A DNA stretch of 64,000 bases from Vulcanisaeta sp. JCM 14467 (lineage in GTDB: Archaea > Thermoproteota > Thermoprotei > Thermoproteales > Thermocladiaceae). The notes under the pieces are model-generated. The model was not told the origin of the DNA. It searched no databases and saw nothing but the letters and a program-made list of their open reading frames with translations. The stretch is from positions 230,439 through 294,438 of the forward strand of contig NZ_BBDM01000002.1 of NCBI RefSeq assembly GCF_001316245.1. The letters run 5' to 3'. The translations under genes were made by a program, and so were the position numbers. Below, piece after piece: positions 20,922 to 32,781 of the stretch. Position 1 is the first letter of the stretch, and each line of letters opens with the position of its first letter.

Positions 20922-21050
20922 GTGATCAAAGGTAGGCTACAGCTTGATGAGGTGCCCCTGCTCATATACCTAACTACGTTAGTTAGCAACTATCTAATCG
21001 TCTCAACATGCACAATAACCCTAGTACTGACTAGATATTGGAGGTCGTGA
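20922..21050 (+). CDS. Possible small membrane peptide
   Basis: A 42-codon frame from GTG 20922 with a central hydrophobic stretch (LLIYLTTLVSNYLIV) and a basic end (TRYWRS). Not recognised; may be chance. Confidence 0.25.
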   Translation: MIKGRLQLDEVPLLIYLTTLVSNYLIVSTCTITLVLTRYWRS

Positions 21051-21153
21051 TTGGGATTTTTAAGGTTCATTGAATGGCTTTGTTCGAGCATTTTTCCTTA
21101 AATACTTGTGCTGCGCAACTTTTATTAATTGTCGATCAATTCCTCTTCTTAAT

Positions 21154-21681
21154 ATGAAGACCTGGCTTGTCATAGCACTGGCGTTTATCGCCGGACTAAG
21201 TGGCATGGCCGTTGCAGCGAATATGAATGGCGTACTCGCATACCTAAGCTACCACTTAATACTGCCACCACCTCCAACATACACCACCGTTGCTGCATAT
21301 ATAAACCTCGGTAACCTGACACCAGGTATGAGCGGCACTACTAAGGCAACTGCCTACTTATACGTTAACTCCTCGGGCTATTTCAAGGTCGAACTTCACC
21401 ATGAGGGCTTGGATGACGTGTTTAGTAATTTTACGGTTGTTATAGCCATTGGTAACCAGACAATAACGCTTAATCTGCATAGGGATGAGTATACCGTTTA
21501 TTTAGGGCCGGGTAATTACACGGTATCAATAACAGTTTATTACACGGTTAAGCCCAATCCTAAGGGACCGCCTAACGTTGTTAATAGGCCATTAATAACG
21601 ATAAAGCCTGTTGGTGAGCATGAGGGTAATTACACGGCTTCTAACAGTCAGGATAATGATGATCAGGGATCCGAGGATTAA
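21154..21681 (+). CDS. Secreted protein with signal peptide
   Basis: 175 residues from ATG 21154. Signal peptide (MKTWLVIALAFIAGLSGMAVAA, cleavage probably after AVA), then a beta-sandwich-like domain with many N-glycosylation sequons (NSS, NFT, NQT, NYT) and an acidic end (DNDDQGSED). Function unknown. TATA-like cttttattaa lies about 30 bases upstream, arguing against the upstream in-frame start. Confidence 0.65.
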   Translation: MKTWLVIALAFIAGLSGMAVAANMNGVLAYLSYHLILPPPPTYTTVAAYINLGNLTPGMSGTTKATAYLYVNSSGYFKVELHHEGLDDVFSNFTVVIAIGNQTITLNLHRDEYTVYLGPGNYTVSITVYYTVKPNPKGPPNVVNRPLITIKPVGEHEGNYTASNSQDNDDQGSED

Positions 21682-21731
21682 CGATTAACCGTAGTAATAA
21701 TCCTAAAGAGCCTAAAGAGTATTGTTAAAAA

Positions 21732-22175
21732 TTACCTAACGGGTTTCTGCTTCTTCCCCTGAAGAATTGCCTTTAAACTAACGCCATTAACCATTATGAC
21801 CCTGAACCTGACACCTGGCAGGTCACCATAAGCCCTACCTTCTGGTCCGCCGATTCTCTCGATTATGACCTCGTCATGCTCATTTATTATGTTTAGGCCT
21901 CCGTCCCATGGCACGAATGCCGTGACAACCTTACCATTCTTAGTAATTTGGACCCTGACGCACTTCCTAACGGCTGCGTTTGGCTTCCTAGCCTCTACAC
22001 CGACCTTCTCTAGTACTATTCCCCTGGCCATTGGTGCTCCTTCTAGTGGGTCGAATTTCTTGGCTATCCCGAGCATCCTCCTCTTGTAGTATGTGTCGCT
22101 CCACCTAAACTTCTTCCTCCTCTCCCTTAATCCCCTGGCTGCGAACATGCCGAGCGGCGATTTCTTACCGGGCAT
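21732..22175 (-). CDS. rps12: 30S ribosomal protein S12 (uS12)
   Basis: 147 residues from [16 protein letters not shown], the usual archaeal start. Conserved decoding-centre loops are present ([34 protein letters not shown]). Last gene of the RNA polymerase operon. The frame is intact. A T-rich run just after the stop (minus strand) may terminate transcription. Confidence 0.95.
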   Translation of the reverse strand: MPGKKSPLGMFAARGLRERRKKFRWSDTYYKRRMLGIAKKFDPLEGAPMARGIVLEKVGVEARKPNAAVRKCVRVQITKNGKVVTAFVPWDGGLNIINEHDEVIIERIGGPEGRAYGDLPGVRFRVIMVNGVSLKAILQGKKQKPVR

Positions 22176-22219
22176 CGCCTTCACCGTTAATTTAAGTGCT
22201 TATTTACTTTTTCCTCACG

Positions 22220-22672
22220 TCACTGGCTTTGTTCTGGTGACACTATTTTTATCCTATCAATGTCGAAGTACCGCTTAGCCAGTAGTTTAGCCCTATTGAT
22301 GTTCCTACCCTGCTTACCGATTGCTATTGCCTTATCCTCATTATGTACCGTGGCTATTGCTATACTACCGTTATTGGGTAGCTTCGTTATTTTCACCGAA
22401 AGTACCCTGGCGGGGTATAGGCTATTTTTAATGAGTTCCTCCGGCGTTTCTCCATATTCAACAACCTCAACGTCCTTACCAGTTAGCTCCTTGAGCTTCC
22501 TGATATTAATGCCGTTCTTGCCGACGGCGAGTGGTGCGAAGTTCTTGTCTACTATGAATATTATCCTGTTGTATTGAGGGTCGATTACTGTATCTCTTGG
22601 TGTTATTCCAGTTATCTTTTCGAATAATGCCACGTACCTAATTTCCTCCTCTGTTAATCTAATGCTCGGCAT
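22220..22672 (-). CDS. nusA: NusA-like transcription/RNA-binding protein
   Basis: 150 residues from MPSIRLTEEEIRYVALFEK. Two KH domains only, as in archaeal NusA (no S1 domain): VGKNGINIRKLKEL and IGKQGRNINRAKLLAKR carry the GxxG loops. Placed between rpl30e and rps12 as in other archaea. Confidence 0.93.
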   Translation of the reverse strand: MPSIRLTEEEIRYVALFEKITGITPRDTVIDPQYNRIIFIVDKNFAPLAVGKNGINIRKLKELTGKDVEVVEYGETPEELIKNSLYPARVLSVKITKLPNNGSIAIATVHNEDKAIAIGKQGRNINRAKLLAKRYFDIDRIKIVSPEQSQ

Positions 22673-22677
22673 GACGA

Positions 22678-22988
22678 TCACCCAGTACGTTGTGCTACTA
22701 GAGCCAATATATTGCTTTCTCCTGGGTCAATTATGGCTATTGTCGAGATTTTGAAGGGCTTCCTAACCGCTGCGCCAAGGTCCCAACTCGAGCCTTGGAA
22801 CACGTATACTGGCACATTTGATAACTTTGCATAGTACTGCACAGTGTTCATTATGTCGGCTGGCGCGTTAGATGCTAAGATTACTAGTTTTGCCGATCCA
22901 TCAATTATTGCCTTAAGTGATTCCCTATAGCCAGTGTTACCTTACCTGTGTTCAACGCTACCTGGAGTTCTCGTGAGATATCAATCAT
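22678..22988 (-). CDS. rpl30e: 50S ribosomal protein L30e (frame-broken)
   Basis: From ATG 22988 one reads MIDISRELQVALNTGKVTL; adding one base near 22943 continues GYRESLKAIIDGSAKLVI, then NAPADIMNTVQYYAKLSNVP and on to a TGA at 22678. Both halves match L30e. The gene is essential or nearly so, and is expected at this operon position, so the missing base is probably a sequencing error. Confidence 0.85.
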
Positions 22989-23050
22989 TCAAGACAGCCC
23001 TGAAAAGACCCTATTTAAACCTAATGCCAACGATGGGTTAGGGTAATATT

Positions 23051-24226
23051 TTACTCGAATTCCATTAGTAACTGAACAATACCAGTACCAATCGGTATGT
23101 ACTTACCGGCAAGCACACTCTCAACGACGCCCCTGAAGTTCTCTATCTCACCCTTAATAGAAGCCTCGACTAGGTTCTTAACCGTTACCTCAAAGGCGGC
23201 CCTAGCCAGCGGGCTCTCCTTCTCACCAACAACGCCATGCCTACCCACCTGCCTAACCCTACCTGTCCAGGTCATTACGTCAGAGATAAGCATTAGATGC
23301 CTAATGTCTGTGTCTAAACCCTGTTGATCAAGGACCTTCTTCAACTCCCTCATTATAACAGTCCTAGCAGCCTCTATGCCGAGCACCTCGGCAACCTCGT
23401 GAATGTCATTGGATATTGTCCTCCTATAATCAACACCATCTATTGTGAGGACTGCCTCAAGGTTCGTACCCTCAGTCTCTATTATCCACTCACCATCCTT
23501 ATACCTAACCAGGGTCTTCTTAACATTCTTAATGCCAGTCAGCCTGGTCTGCATTATCTTGTCCCTAATCCTCCTGAGTTTTATTATGTCGGCCTCCTCA
23601 AGCGTGACCCTAATGACATTACCCTCAATCTCTACCTGGGCACCCTTACCCTTAATCCTCTCCACAACCTTCCTAACATCCTCCATGGTCAAGCCCCTCT
23701 GCCTAAGCTCATCCTCATCAATCTCAATTGTTATCTGCGAATTAATGTAGTCAACCTCAACACTCTTAGCCACATTCTCTATGGTCGTTAATTGAATCTT
23801 GTAAGCAATCTCCTGGGCCTTGTTTGGGTCGTTCCTATGCTCCTCGTCTAGGTATATAGTCATCATGGGCACTGATGGCTTCCTCCTGGCATCAACAAGC
23901 TCGATCATCCTGGGGAGACCCAGTGCCATTGAGAACTCCCTAAGCCCTGCGAAGTGGAATGACCTGAGGATCATCTGCGTACTTGGCTCACCAACTGACT
24001 GTGCAGTGACAATGCCTATCGCCTCCCCGGGATCAATCATCATTCTATAATACTCATTAATGAGTATCCTGACTAAATTCGCTAATTGCTCCCTCGTTAT
24101 TTCCGTACCCAAGAGCTTATTCTTTAATTCACCAATGATCCTAGGAGGCAGTATATTGGCTAGTTGGGCTAATACGTTATTCAATTCCTCTTGTGAGACC
24201 ACGTTCTTTGCCTCGGCCATGCCCAT
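23051..24226 (-). CDS. rpoA2: DNA-directed RNA polymerase subunit A'' (Rpo1C)
   Basis: About 391 residues, intact. The conserved start of the jaw/bridge-helix region GEAIGIVTAQSVGEPSTQMILRSFHFAG is present in two halves near residues 70-97. C-terminal GRHGVVGEKESPLARAAFE and PIGTGIVQLLME match the family. ATG at 24226 overlaps the A' stop by one base (TGATG), indicating coupled translation. Confidence 0.95.
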   Translation of the reverse strand: MGMAEAKNVVSQEELNNVLAQLANILPPRIIGELKNKLLGTEITREQLANLVRILINEYYRMMIDPGEAIGIVTAQSVGEPSTQMILRSFHFAGLREFSMALGLPRMIELVDARRKPSVPMMTIYLDEEHRNDPNKAQEIAYKIQLTTIENVAKSVEVDYINSQITIEIDEDELRQRGLTMEDVRKVVERIKGKGAQVEIEGNVIRVTLEEADIIKLRRIRDKIMQTRLTGIKNVKKTLVRYKDGEWIIETEGTNLEAVLTIDGVDYRRTISNDIHEVAEVLGIEAARTVIMRELKKVLDQQGLDTDIRHLMLISDVMTWTGRVRQVGRHGVVGEKESPLARAAFEVTVKNLVEASIKGEIENFRGVVESVLAGKYIPIGTGIVQLLMEFE

Positions 24227-26898
24227 CACCTACTTATGCCTGCCCTCCTAAATATTTCATTTAGGTTAAGCCTGCCATGATCGCTCTTACTAACATCAAT
24301 GCCATCCTCGGCATACTTGGTCTGTATTATGGAACCGGAGGCATTCCTAACGGTGCATCGTAGGCCACGTAAATGTCCTGCAACGCATTAATGAGTCTCC
24401 TCTGCATATAACCGCTCTGGGCAGTTCTAACAGCCGTATCAACCAGGCCATCCCTACCACCTGCTGCGTGGAAGAAGAACTCAAGTGGTGTTAATCCGAC
24501 CTTGAAGTTGTTCCTAACGAATCCCTTAGCCATTGGTCCTAGATCACCAGGCTCAAAGTGTGCCGTAGTCCTTCCAGCGAATCCTCTCTTGAAGCGTTCA
24601 CCCCTTATTGTCTGTTGGCCGATCATTGCCACCATCTGTGTTATGTTGACTATGCTGCCCCTGGCGCCTGTCTTCGCCATTATGTAGGCCTCGCTATCCT
24701 TATCAATGTACTTCTCCACAACACGGGCAGCTGCTCCCTAACACGGCTTAACTCTATCGTTATGTCATTTTCCAACGTCTCCTCAATCGTTAGGCCAGGC
24801 TCAGCCTCAAGCTTACCCTCCCTGAACCTCTGTATGTAATCAAGAACCTTCTTCTCACTATCCTCATACAACTTCCCAAGCTCCATATAACTCTCTCTCG
24901 GCATATCCAACGAGTCAACACCCATTGTGAACCCCCTAAGATCCAGGAACCTGAGTAATGCCCTTAACATCGAGTCAACCCACCTCCTCGCATAGTCATT
25001 ACCGTACCTCTTAACTATCACGTGCCAAAGTGAATCAACCTGCTCAGCACCAATGGACTTCTTATCGAGGACTCCGGCGGCCATGTAGCCATTAACAATT
25101 ACTATGTACTCATCCGTGTAGCAGTTGTATGGGTCCTTACAGCTCTCCTTAATTGCCGTTGGCTGAACCCAATTTAGGTCCTTGGGGAGGAGCATTGATA
25201 CCACCTGCTTACCAGTCCAGAGCTCCTTCGGGTACATTATGGCTGGCTCATCAATTTCACCGTCATAATTAGCCGCGCCCAGTAGGTACATGAGCAATTC
25301 CTTGTTTATGAGTGTGTCCTTCCTAGTCAGTAGGTAACCACCCGTTATGTAGTCCTGCCTAGCGCCTATTATTGGGCCGCCGTACCTGGGCGTTATTATG
25401 TGGTTCTGAACAAGCATTAACGTCTTAGCCTCAGCCCTAGCCTCCTCATTCTGCGGCACATGTAGATTCATTTCATCCCCATCAAAGTCGGCATTGTATG
25501 GTGGGCAAACCGCCAAGTGGAGCCTGAATGTCCTGCCAGGCAGTACCCTCACTATGTGACCCATCATCGACATTCTGTGCAGGCTTGGCTGCCTATTGAA
25601 CAATACAATATCGCCATTCACCAAATGTCTCTCAACTATGAACCCTGGCGCTAACTTATTGGCTAGCTCACGCCTATCCCTGAAGTACCTAAGGTCAACC
25701 CTCCTACCGTCTGGGTAAATCACGTAATTAGCGCCAGGCCACACCTCGGGACCATTAAGTACTAACTGCCTAGCCATCTCAATATTCCATTCGGTGACTG
25801 TCATCGGTACGGTCAGTATCTTAGCTACATCAATCGGCACACCGACTTCATTAATGCTCAGATTAGGGTCTGGACTGATCACCGTCCTTGATGAGAAGTC
25901 AACCCTCTTACCGGATAAGCTTCCCCTGAACCTACCCTCCTTACCCTTAAGTCTCTGAGCCAGGGTCTTAAGCGGCCTACCACTCCTGTGCTTGACCGGT
26001 GGTAGGTTTGGTAATTCATTATTGAAGTATGTGGCTACGTGGTACTGGAGTAGGTCCCATAGCTGGTCAACAACACTACTCGGTGCGCCAGAGTCTATCG
26101 CCGTCCTAAGCTTCTCGTTAACCCTAACAATGTCCACGAGCTTATGCGTCAAGTCATCCTCACTCCTCTGACCAGTCTCTAGCTGTATTGATGGCCTGAC
26201 TTGCGGTGGTGGTACTGGTAATACGGTTAGGACTGCCCACTCGGGCCTTGCGAACTTTGGATCCCAACCCAATAGCTCCAGGTCACTGTCCGGAATCTTC
26301 TCAAGTCTCTCCCTAATCTTCATTGGTCCAGCTTCTCGAGCACGCCATTTTCCTTCTCTTCATAGAACGTGTACGGCCTCTCAAACCTGACCTTATACTG
26401 CTTGGCACCGCAGTGCGGGCATACTGTCCTCTCCATGGCCTTCTTCCTAATCCTCTCAATAAGCCTATCAGCAAGTAACTTCCACCTAACCTTAAGCCTA
26501 GCCATCCTCTTGCTATACTTCTCAATCTCCTCATCTGTCAATAGTATCCTGCCACATTCCCTACACGTTGTTCTAAGCAGATCATGTATATACTTGGCAT
26601 ACTCAACGTGTATCACGGGTCTAGCAAGCTCAATCCTGCCAAAATGACCAGGGCACTTGTCGGGTGGGTTACCGCAGGTCTCACACCTGGCGCCCGGCTC
26701 AACAACGCCGAGTCTCCTATCCATTAATCCACCAACCATCGGTCTACCTGCCTCATCGTAGGTCTCTGATGTGGTTATCTCCATGACCGACATGGACCTA
26801 ATGACGTCTGGTGATAATATCGAGAACTTAATGGCCTTAATAGCTTTTAGTGGTATCTCCTCCTCCCTGACGGAAACCCTCTCTGTCTGGGTTGCCAT
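24226..26898 (-). CDS. rpoA1: DNA-directed RNA polymerase subunit A' (Rpo1N) (frame-broken)
   Basis: About 885 residues in four frames (breaks near 26322, 24700 and 24330). The zinc site [16 protein letters not shown] and second Cys pair CRECGRILL...CPHCGAKQ are near the N-terminus. The catalytic [12 protein letters not shown] motif binds the active-site Mg. RNQPSLHR-like [15 protein letters not shown] is also clear. After the last break the tail reads [17 protein letters not shown] and ends at 24226. An essential gene cannot be broken three times, so sequence errors are likely. Confidence 0.93.
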
Positions 26899-26937
26899 TA
26901 CTCATCACCCCCTTGACGAACCATTAAATAAACCTTA

Positions 26938-29900
26938 TCAGGCCCTCCTCTCCTCAATTAAATCACCTGTCTCAATCTTTGGGTATATACCGAGACTCAT
27001 TAATTCCTGAAGCAATAGCTTAAAGGCGTAGGGCACCACAACCCTCACAATCCTACCCTTATCACCGTGTATTGGGCACACAGGCTTGCCCTTATTGGAG
27101 TCGTACCAAGCAACCATACCGCAGTCCTCACAGATATACATGACGTACTTATCACTGGACTCAACAAGTCTCTCCCTAAGTAGGCAGCTGCGCCATGAGC
27201 TATTAAGACATCCCTCTCCATCTCACCAAGCCTAAGACCGCCCTCCCTAGACCTACCCTCCGTAGGCTGCCTAGTCAATATCTGCACCGGGCCCCTCGCC
27301 CTGGCGTGTATCTTATCAGCAACCATGTGGTGAAGCTTCTGGTAATAGACAACACCAATGAATATGTCAGCCTCGAGCTTCCTACCCGTCAACCCACTAT
27401 ACATGACCTCCTTACCATCCCACCTAAAGCCAGACCTAATGAGAAAGTCCCTAAGCTCTTCCTCGGTAATACCCTCAAACGGCGTCGCATCAATCATCAC
27501 ACCCCTGAGCGCTGCTACCTTACCAGCCATTGACTCAAGTAATTGACCAACGGTCATTCTACTCGGTAATGCGTGTGGGTTAACTATTATGTCTGGGGTT
27601 ATCCCATTCTCCGTAAATGGCATGTCCTGCATTGGTATCATCATGCCCATGACACCCTTCTGCCCATGCCTACTGGCGAACTTGTCACCGAGCTCTGGGA
27701 TCCTTAACTCCCTAACCTTAACCTTAACGAGTTATAGCCCTCATTAGTCTCTGTAACAACGACGCTATCAACGATGCCCTTCTCACCACGCCTAACCGTT
27801 ATTGATGAATCCCTCCTGGCGCTGGGCACCACGGTCTCTGTGTAAACACCGTAGAACCTCGGTGGTGATGTCTTGCCTATTAGCACCTCACCACTTGATA
27901 CGAATACCTCAGGCGACACAATGCCATCCTCATCAAGGTGAGCGTAGGCCTCAGGTCCCTTGTAGCCCCTGACCTCGGCCGACGGTATTTCTATCCTATC
28001 CTCCTCACCGCCTGGGTACCTCATCTGCTCTGTCTCATACGTCCTAAAGAACACGCTCCTATACATACCCCTCTCGATGGATGTCTTATTTAGGATGATG
28101 GCATCCTCCATGTTATAGCCCGTGTACGTCAGTAACGCAACAACGGCGTTTTGCCCTGCCGGCCTCTCTAGATAGCCGTTAAGCTCTATTCCCCTTGTAA
28201 TGACCAGCGGCCTCTCGGGATAAATAAGCAGGTGACCCCTACTATCCATCCTAAACCTATAATTGGCCGCTGGGAATCCAAGGCTTTGCTTCGCCATTGC
28301 TGCCTCGTAGATGTTCCTAGGTGACTGGTTATGTTCTGCATATGGTATTATTGAGGCCACGGCGCCTATCATGACTGATGGTATTATTTCCATGTGGGTG
28401 TACCTGCTCATGTCCTCCTCAGGATTAATCGCCACTAGGGCATTCTCCTCCTCATCGCCATCCAGGTACTCAACAATGCCATTACTGATCAGGTCACTCC
28501 AGGTCCACTCACCCTTCCTCAACTTCTCAATATGCTCTGGCTTTAACCTTGGCTTCCCATTCTCAATGATTATTACTGGCCTCCTAAGCCTACCACCATC
28601 GCAATTAACCCTCACCTCGTCAAGATACTCATTCTTTATCCTTGCAACATTGATCTCATGACTAATCTGACCCCTCCTCCTCATCTCCCTAATAGTACTC
28701 ACTAGCTTATCTGGCTCCGTATGAATGCCTATTAACCTGCCATTCAGATAAACCTCAGTACCCTTAACACCCTCCCTCCTCGCCTTCAGTATTGGCACAA
28801 CGCCAAGGTCGTAGAGCATCTTCTCAACCTCATTCTCATCAACCCCAACCGTTATTGTGGAGAGTAATGCCAGGTTCTTCACCAAACCGCAGTTCTGACC
28901 CTCCGGGGTCTCAATGGCGCAAAGCCTACCCCATTGGGTTGGGTGTAGGTCCCTTGCCTCAAAGTGAGGCTGCGTTCTGCTTAGGTTGGACACGACCCTC
29001 CTCAAGTGGCTCAGGGTTGAGAGCAGGTTGGTCCTATCGAGCATTTGCGAGACTCCTGTTCTGCCGCCTATCCAATTGCCTGTGGCCAATGCGTGCCTTA
29101 TCCTCTCGGTTATTATGTCGGCCCTAACCAGGGTGACTAGGCTCGGTATCTTACCCCTTGAGTAATGCCTCTCCAACTGCTGCCTAATGTCCTGAACAAC
29201 CTGCCTAAACACAGCCCTAAATAACTGAGCCATTAAATCGCCAACGAGCCTAACCCTCTTGTTGCCTATGTGGTCCTTATCATCAGGCTGCCTACGCCCA
29301 AGGTACATCTCGATAACGCCCTTAACCATCTGCCCAACCATTAGGGCCTTCTTTATCCTGGTCTCCTCGGTAGTGCCTAGGTGTGGTAGGAAGTACCTAT
29401 CGAGCACCTGCCTAGCCCTCTCAATCCTAACCTCCCTTGGCTGTCCAATGGCCACTTTACTGCCTATAAAGTCCAGAGCGTCATCAACCGTACTCGCTAT
29501 TTGAACTGAGAATTGGAGTGATGGCAATAACTCATTCTGTATGTCAGGGTCATCGCTGACTGCAAGTACTATGTCCTCATCAGTCTCGAGACCCAGAGCC
29601 CTCATTATTATTGGAAATGGTATCCTAGTAGCTATTGCTGGGAACGTGACGTATATAATGCCATCCTTATGTCTCTCGACAGTCACCGTGGTCTTGTACC
29701 CAGCCCCAATCGATATTACCTTAGCCACGTGCGTAATGCTCGCCTTATCACCCTTGTCGTAGAAAGGCTTATTTGGTGCCAAGTCCTCCTGCGATACAAT
29801 AACCCTCTCGCTACCATTAATGATGAAGTAACCGCCTGGATCGTCAGGATCCTCGAGCTTGCTGATCAACTCCTGCCGCTTAAGCCCATATAAGTTGCAG

Positions 29901-30361
29901 AACTTGGACCTAACCATTATTGGTAGGTCGCCAATATAGACCTTCTGCCTATCAACCTCCTCGTCATTTACGTATAGAGACATTGTTAAGTAAAGCGGTG
30001 CTGCGTAGGTGAGGTTCCTAAGCCTAGCCTCCATTGGATAGAGAATGTGCTCGCTAGCGTCGGCCTCCCTAACCCTCGGCTTACCAACCTCAATCCTCTC
30101 AAGCTTTATGTACAAGCCCTTAACCTCGGTCTCGATTACGTTATTCTCATTGACAATCTCCTGCAACTTCTTCTCCACGAAGTCATTGAAGGAATCAATC
30201 TGATGCCTAACGAGACCACCCTCCCTAATGAATGCCCTAACCAACTCCCACCTATCGTCTGATGATGGGAATGCCGTGTAAGCCCTCTTAGACCTTAGAA
30301 TTGGTATTGGCACGGAATCCAGTGCCTTACCAGGCTCAATGCCAGGATTATTCATCGGCAT
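26938..30361 (-). CDS. rpoB: DNA-directed RNA polymerase subunit B (Rpo2) (frame-broken)
   Basis: About 1140 residues in three frames (breaks near 27690 and 27150). It is an unsplit RpoB as in most Crenarchaeota. Recognisable blocks are [59 protein letters not shown], and [19 protein letters not shown]. The C-terminal zinc site is [19 protein letters not shown]. Start at ATG 30361; a downstream ATG at 30355 is equally possible. Confidence 0.94.
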
Positions 30362-30480
30362 GATTAATCACCCCATGCATATTCAATATTTAAACTCTTT
30401 TTTCCAGGATGCTCATCCATTGGCTGAATAATCATGCTCCTTCTTCTTCATAAAGGGACTTATTTAAATTGCTTTGTGCA

Positions 30481-30750
30481 TTAGCCCGGAACCACGAACC
30501 TGTACGTGACAAACTCGCCAGCCGTGTCGGACTTCCTAATAATCCTGATAACATTACCTGGCTTAGCACCTATCGCCCTAACTAATGGGTCACTCGCCCT
30601 AATCCACGGTAATTGGAAGACCTTAGCATTCAATTGCTTGAGAATCTCCTTAACCTCCTCCTTAGGCACGATCTCAGCCTTAGGCATGTACTCATGCTCG
30701 AGAATCCTCCTAAAACGCTCCTCACTCTTCCTCCTCCTACTTGAACTCAC
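30481..30750 (-). CDS. rpoH: DNA-directed RNA polymerase subunit H (Rpo5)
   Basis: 89 residues from GTG 30750. Conserved core [40 protein letters not shown] and ending [10 protein letters not shown]. First gene of the operon rpoH-rpoB-rpoA1-rpoA2-rpl30e-nusA-rps12. Confidence 0.94.
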   Translation of the reverse strand: MSSSRRRKSEERFRRILEHEYMPKAEIVPKEEVKEILKQLNAKVFQLPWIRASDPLVRAIGAKPGNVIRIIRKSDTAGEFVTYRFVVPG

Positions 30751-30770
30751 GGCGCTATGCCTATCATACG

Positions 30771-30781
30771 GCTATATAAGC
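30771..30781 (-). promoter_or_regulatory. TATA box of RNA polymerase operon
   Basis: On the minus strand, GGCTTATATAGC lies 20-32 bases before the rpoH GTG at 30750, the archaeal TATA spacing for a leaderless transcript. Confidence 0.6.
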
Positions 30782-30846
30782 CTTACACCAGGACGTGACC
30801 AACAGCATTAAAACATTTAATAAACTAGACCGGGTCCACATCTTGA

Positions 30847-32777
30847 ATGAGTAATCCATATGGTGAAGTGATTAAGGATGTCCAGAGACTCCTTGAGCTT
30901 CTAAGCACTGAGGTTGGTATTGACGTGACTAAGTACATTAATGAGGTAATAAGGGCACCACCTCAATACGGCTATTTAGCTATTCCGATGCATAGCATTG
31001 TGAGGGAGCATAAGAATATTGATGAAATAGTTAGTAATAGGATAACACCTCAATTAAGGTTAATAAATAAAGCTATATTGGTTAATGGCTATTTAAATAT
31101 TGATATAAATACAAAGAACTATGCAAACATTGTGCTATCTTCAATTAATAACTTAGGTGATAAGTACGGCATTAGTGATAAGTGCCCAACAGGTAATTAC
31201 ATAATTGAACATACAAGCGCAAACCCCGCTAAACCCATGCACATTGGTCATGGCAGAAATGCGGTACTTGGCGACTCGCTGGCTAGATTGCTCCGTTTCT
31301 GCGGTGCGTCTGTTAGGGTTCATTTCTACGTTAATGACTGCGGTGACCAAATGCCTTATGTTGGCATTGGTTATTACGTGGCCAGAGACCTCGTGCTTAA
31401 TAAAATTAACAGTGGCTGGAAACCTGACGATATCATGGGTATTATTTATTCAGTGACCTATGCAGTTAGTGAGGTTAGGAGGTTGAGTAAGCAGATTGAA
31501 CAATTGAATAGTGAGGGTAAGTATGAGGACGCAAATAAACTAATTAGCGAGAGGGATGAGTGGGTCTCAGTAATTAACAACTTCATGGAGAGGGATAGAG
31601 AACTCACCGAGGCTTTGCTCAAGGGGTTGAGTAAGTTTGAGGACCTGCCACTAATGGTTAAGCAGTGGTCAAGGTCCTACGAGAATGGTGATGAATTCGT
31701 CAGGAAGGTCATTAGGGAGGCCGTGGACATAGTCCTAAAGGGCTTCAGGATAACCCTTGACAGGCTCGGCATTAGCTTCGACTCGTGGGACTTCGAGAGC
31801 GAGGTTGCGGTTGATAATGGTGGCGTTTCCAGGGTAGTTAATGAATTGCTCAGGAAGGTCCCGCAATACATGGAGAGGGACAATGGGGCATTGGTGTTCA
31901 GGCTGATAAGTATGCCCAGGATCTTAGGCTTTGGGATGAATTAAAACTGCCCAGGTACATACCGAAGGCAACCCTACTCAGAAGTGATGGAACAAGCCTA
32001 TACCTAACCAGAGATATTGCCTACGCCCTATGGTTCTGGGACAACTTCAAATTTGATAAGTTAATCAGAGTCATCGGCTCGGAGCAGGCTCACCCGCAGG
32101 CCCAGCTTAGGTTGGCGCTTCATGCCATGGGGTACTACGATTTGGCTAAGAAGTTAATTCATTATTCCTATGAGATGGTTAATTTAGCCGGAATGAAGAT
32201 GAGCGGCAGGAAGGGCGTGTACGTGTCACTAGATGAGCTGCTTAATGAGGCTAAGGATAGGGTTATGGAGATAGTGAGGAGTAGGTTCCCACCTGGCGAG
32301 GCTGATAAGGTGGCTGAGGCCGTGGCTGTTGGCGCAATTAGGTACTCATTCCTCTCAGTGAGCCCTAGCAAGCCATTAACCTTCTCATGGGATAAGGTAC
32401 TGAATTTAAGACAGAATAGTGGACCCTTCGTACAGTATACGTACGTTAGGACAAACGGCATTCTCGAGAAGGCTAGCGAAATACCCAGGACTACGCAGAT
32501 ACCTGACAACATCGTTAATGAGGAGAGGGAATTAATACTACTGCTCGGTGAGTATCCCGAGGTTATTGCCAGGGCTGCCCAGGAATTGAGACTTGAAAAT
32601 ATGATTGAGTATGTGAATAGGTTGTCCCTGGTGTTTAATAGTTATTACGAGAAGTACCCAGTACTCAATGCCGAACCCGGCATTAGGGAGTTTAGGATAA
32701 ACCTAGTGAGTGCTGTGAGGACAGTGCTTGGCAATGCCATGGACATACTCGGAATACCCAAGCTAAGGAGGATGTGA
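30847..32777 (+). CDS. argS: Arginyl-tRNA synthetase (frame-broken)
   Basis: About 643 residues; class I synthetase that charges tRNA-Arg. The N-terminal additional domain leads to the HIGH motif in EHTSANPAKPMHIGHGRNA (near residue 130). The frame breaks at about 31935 and resumes with ATLLRSDGTSLYLTRDIAYA. GMKMSGRKGVYVSLDELL holds the KMSKS-type motif. It ends with the anticodon-binding helices (NLVSAVRTVLGNAMDILGI). A TATA-like aacatttaataaa ends 23 bases before the ATG. Confidence 0.93.
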
Positions 32778-32781
32778 TCAC

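Noticed and set aside
24226..26898. Programmed frameshifting or natural splitting of rpoA1
   Set aside because: Positions match no known natural split, and similar one-base breaks occur throughout the window.
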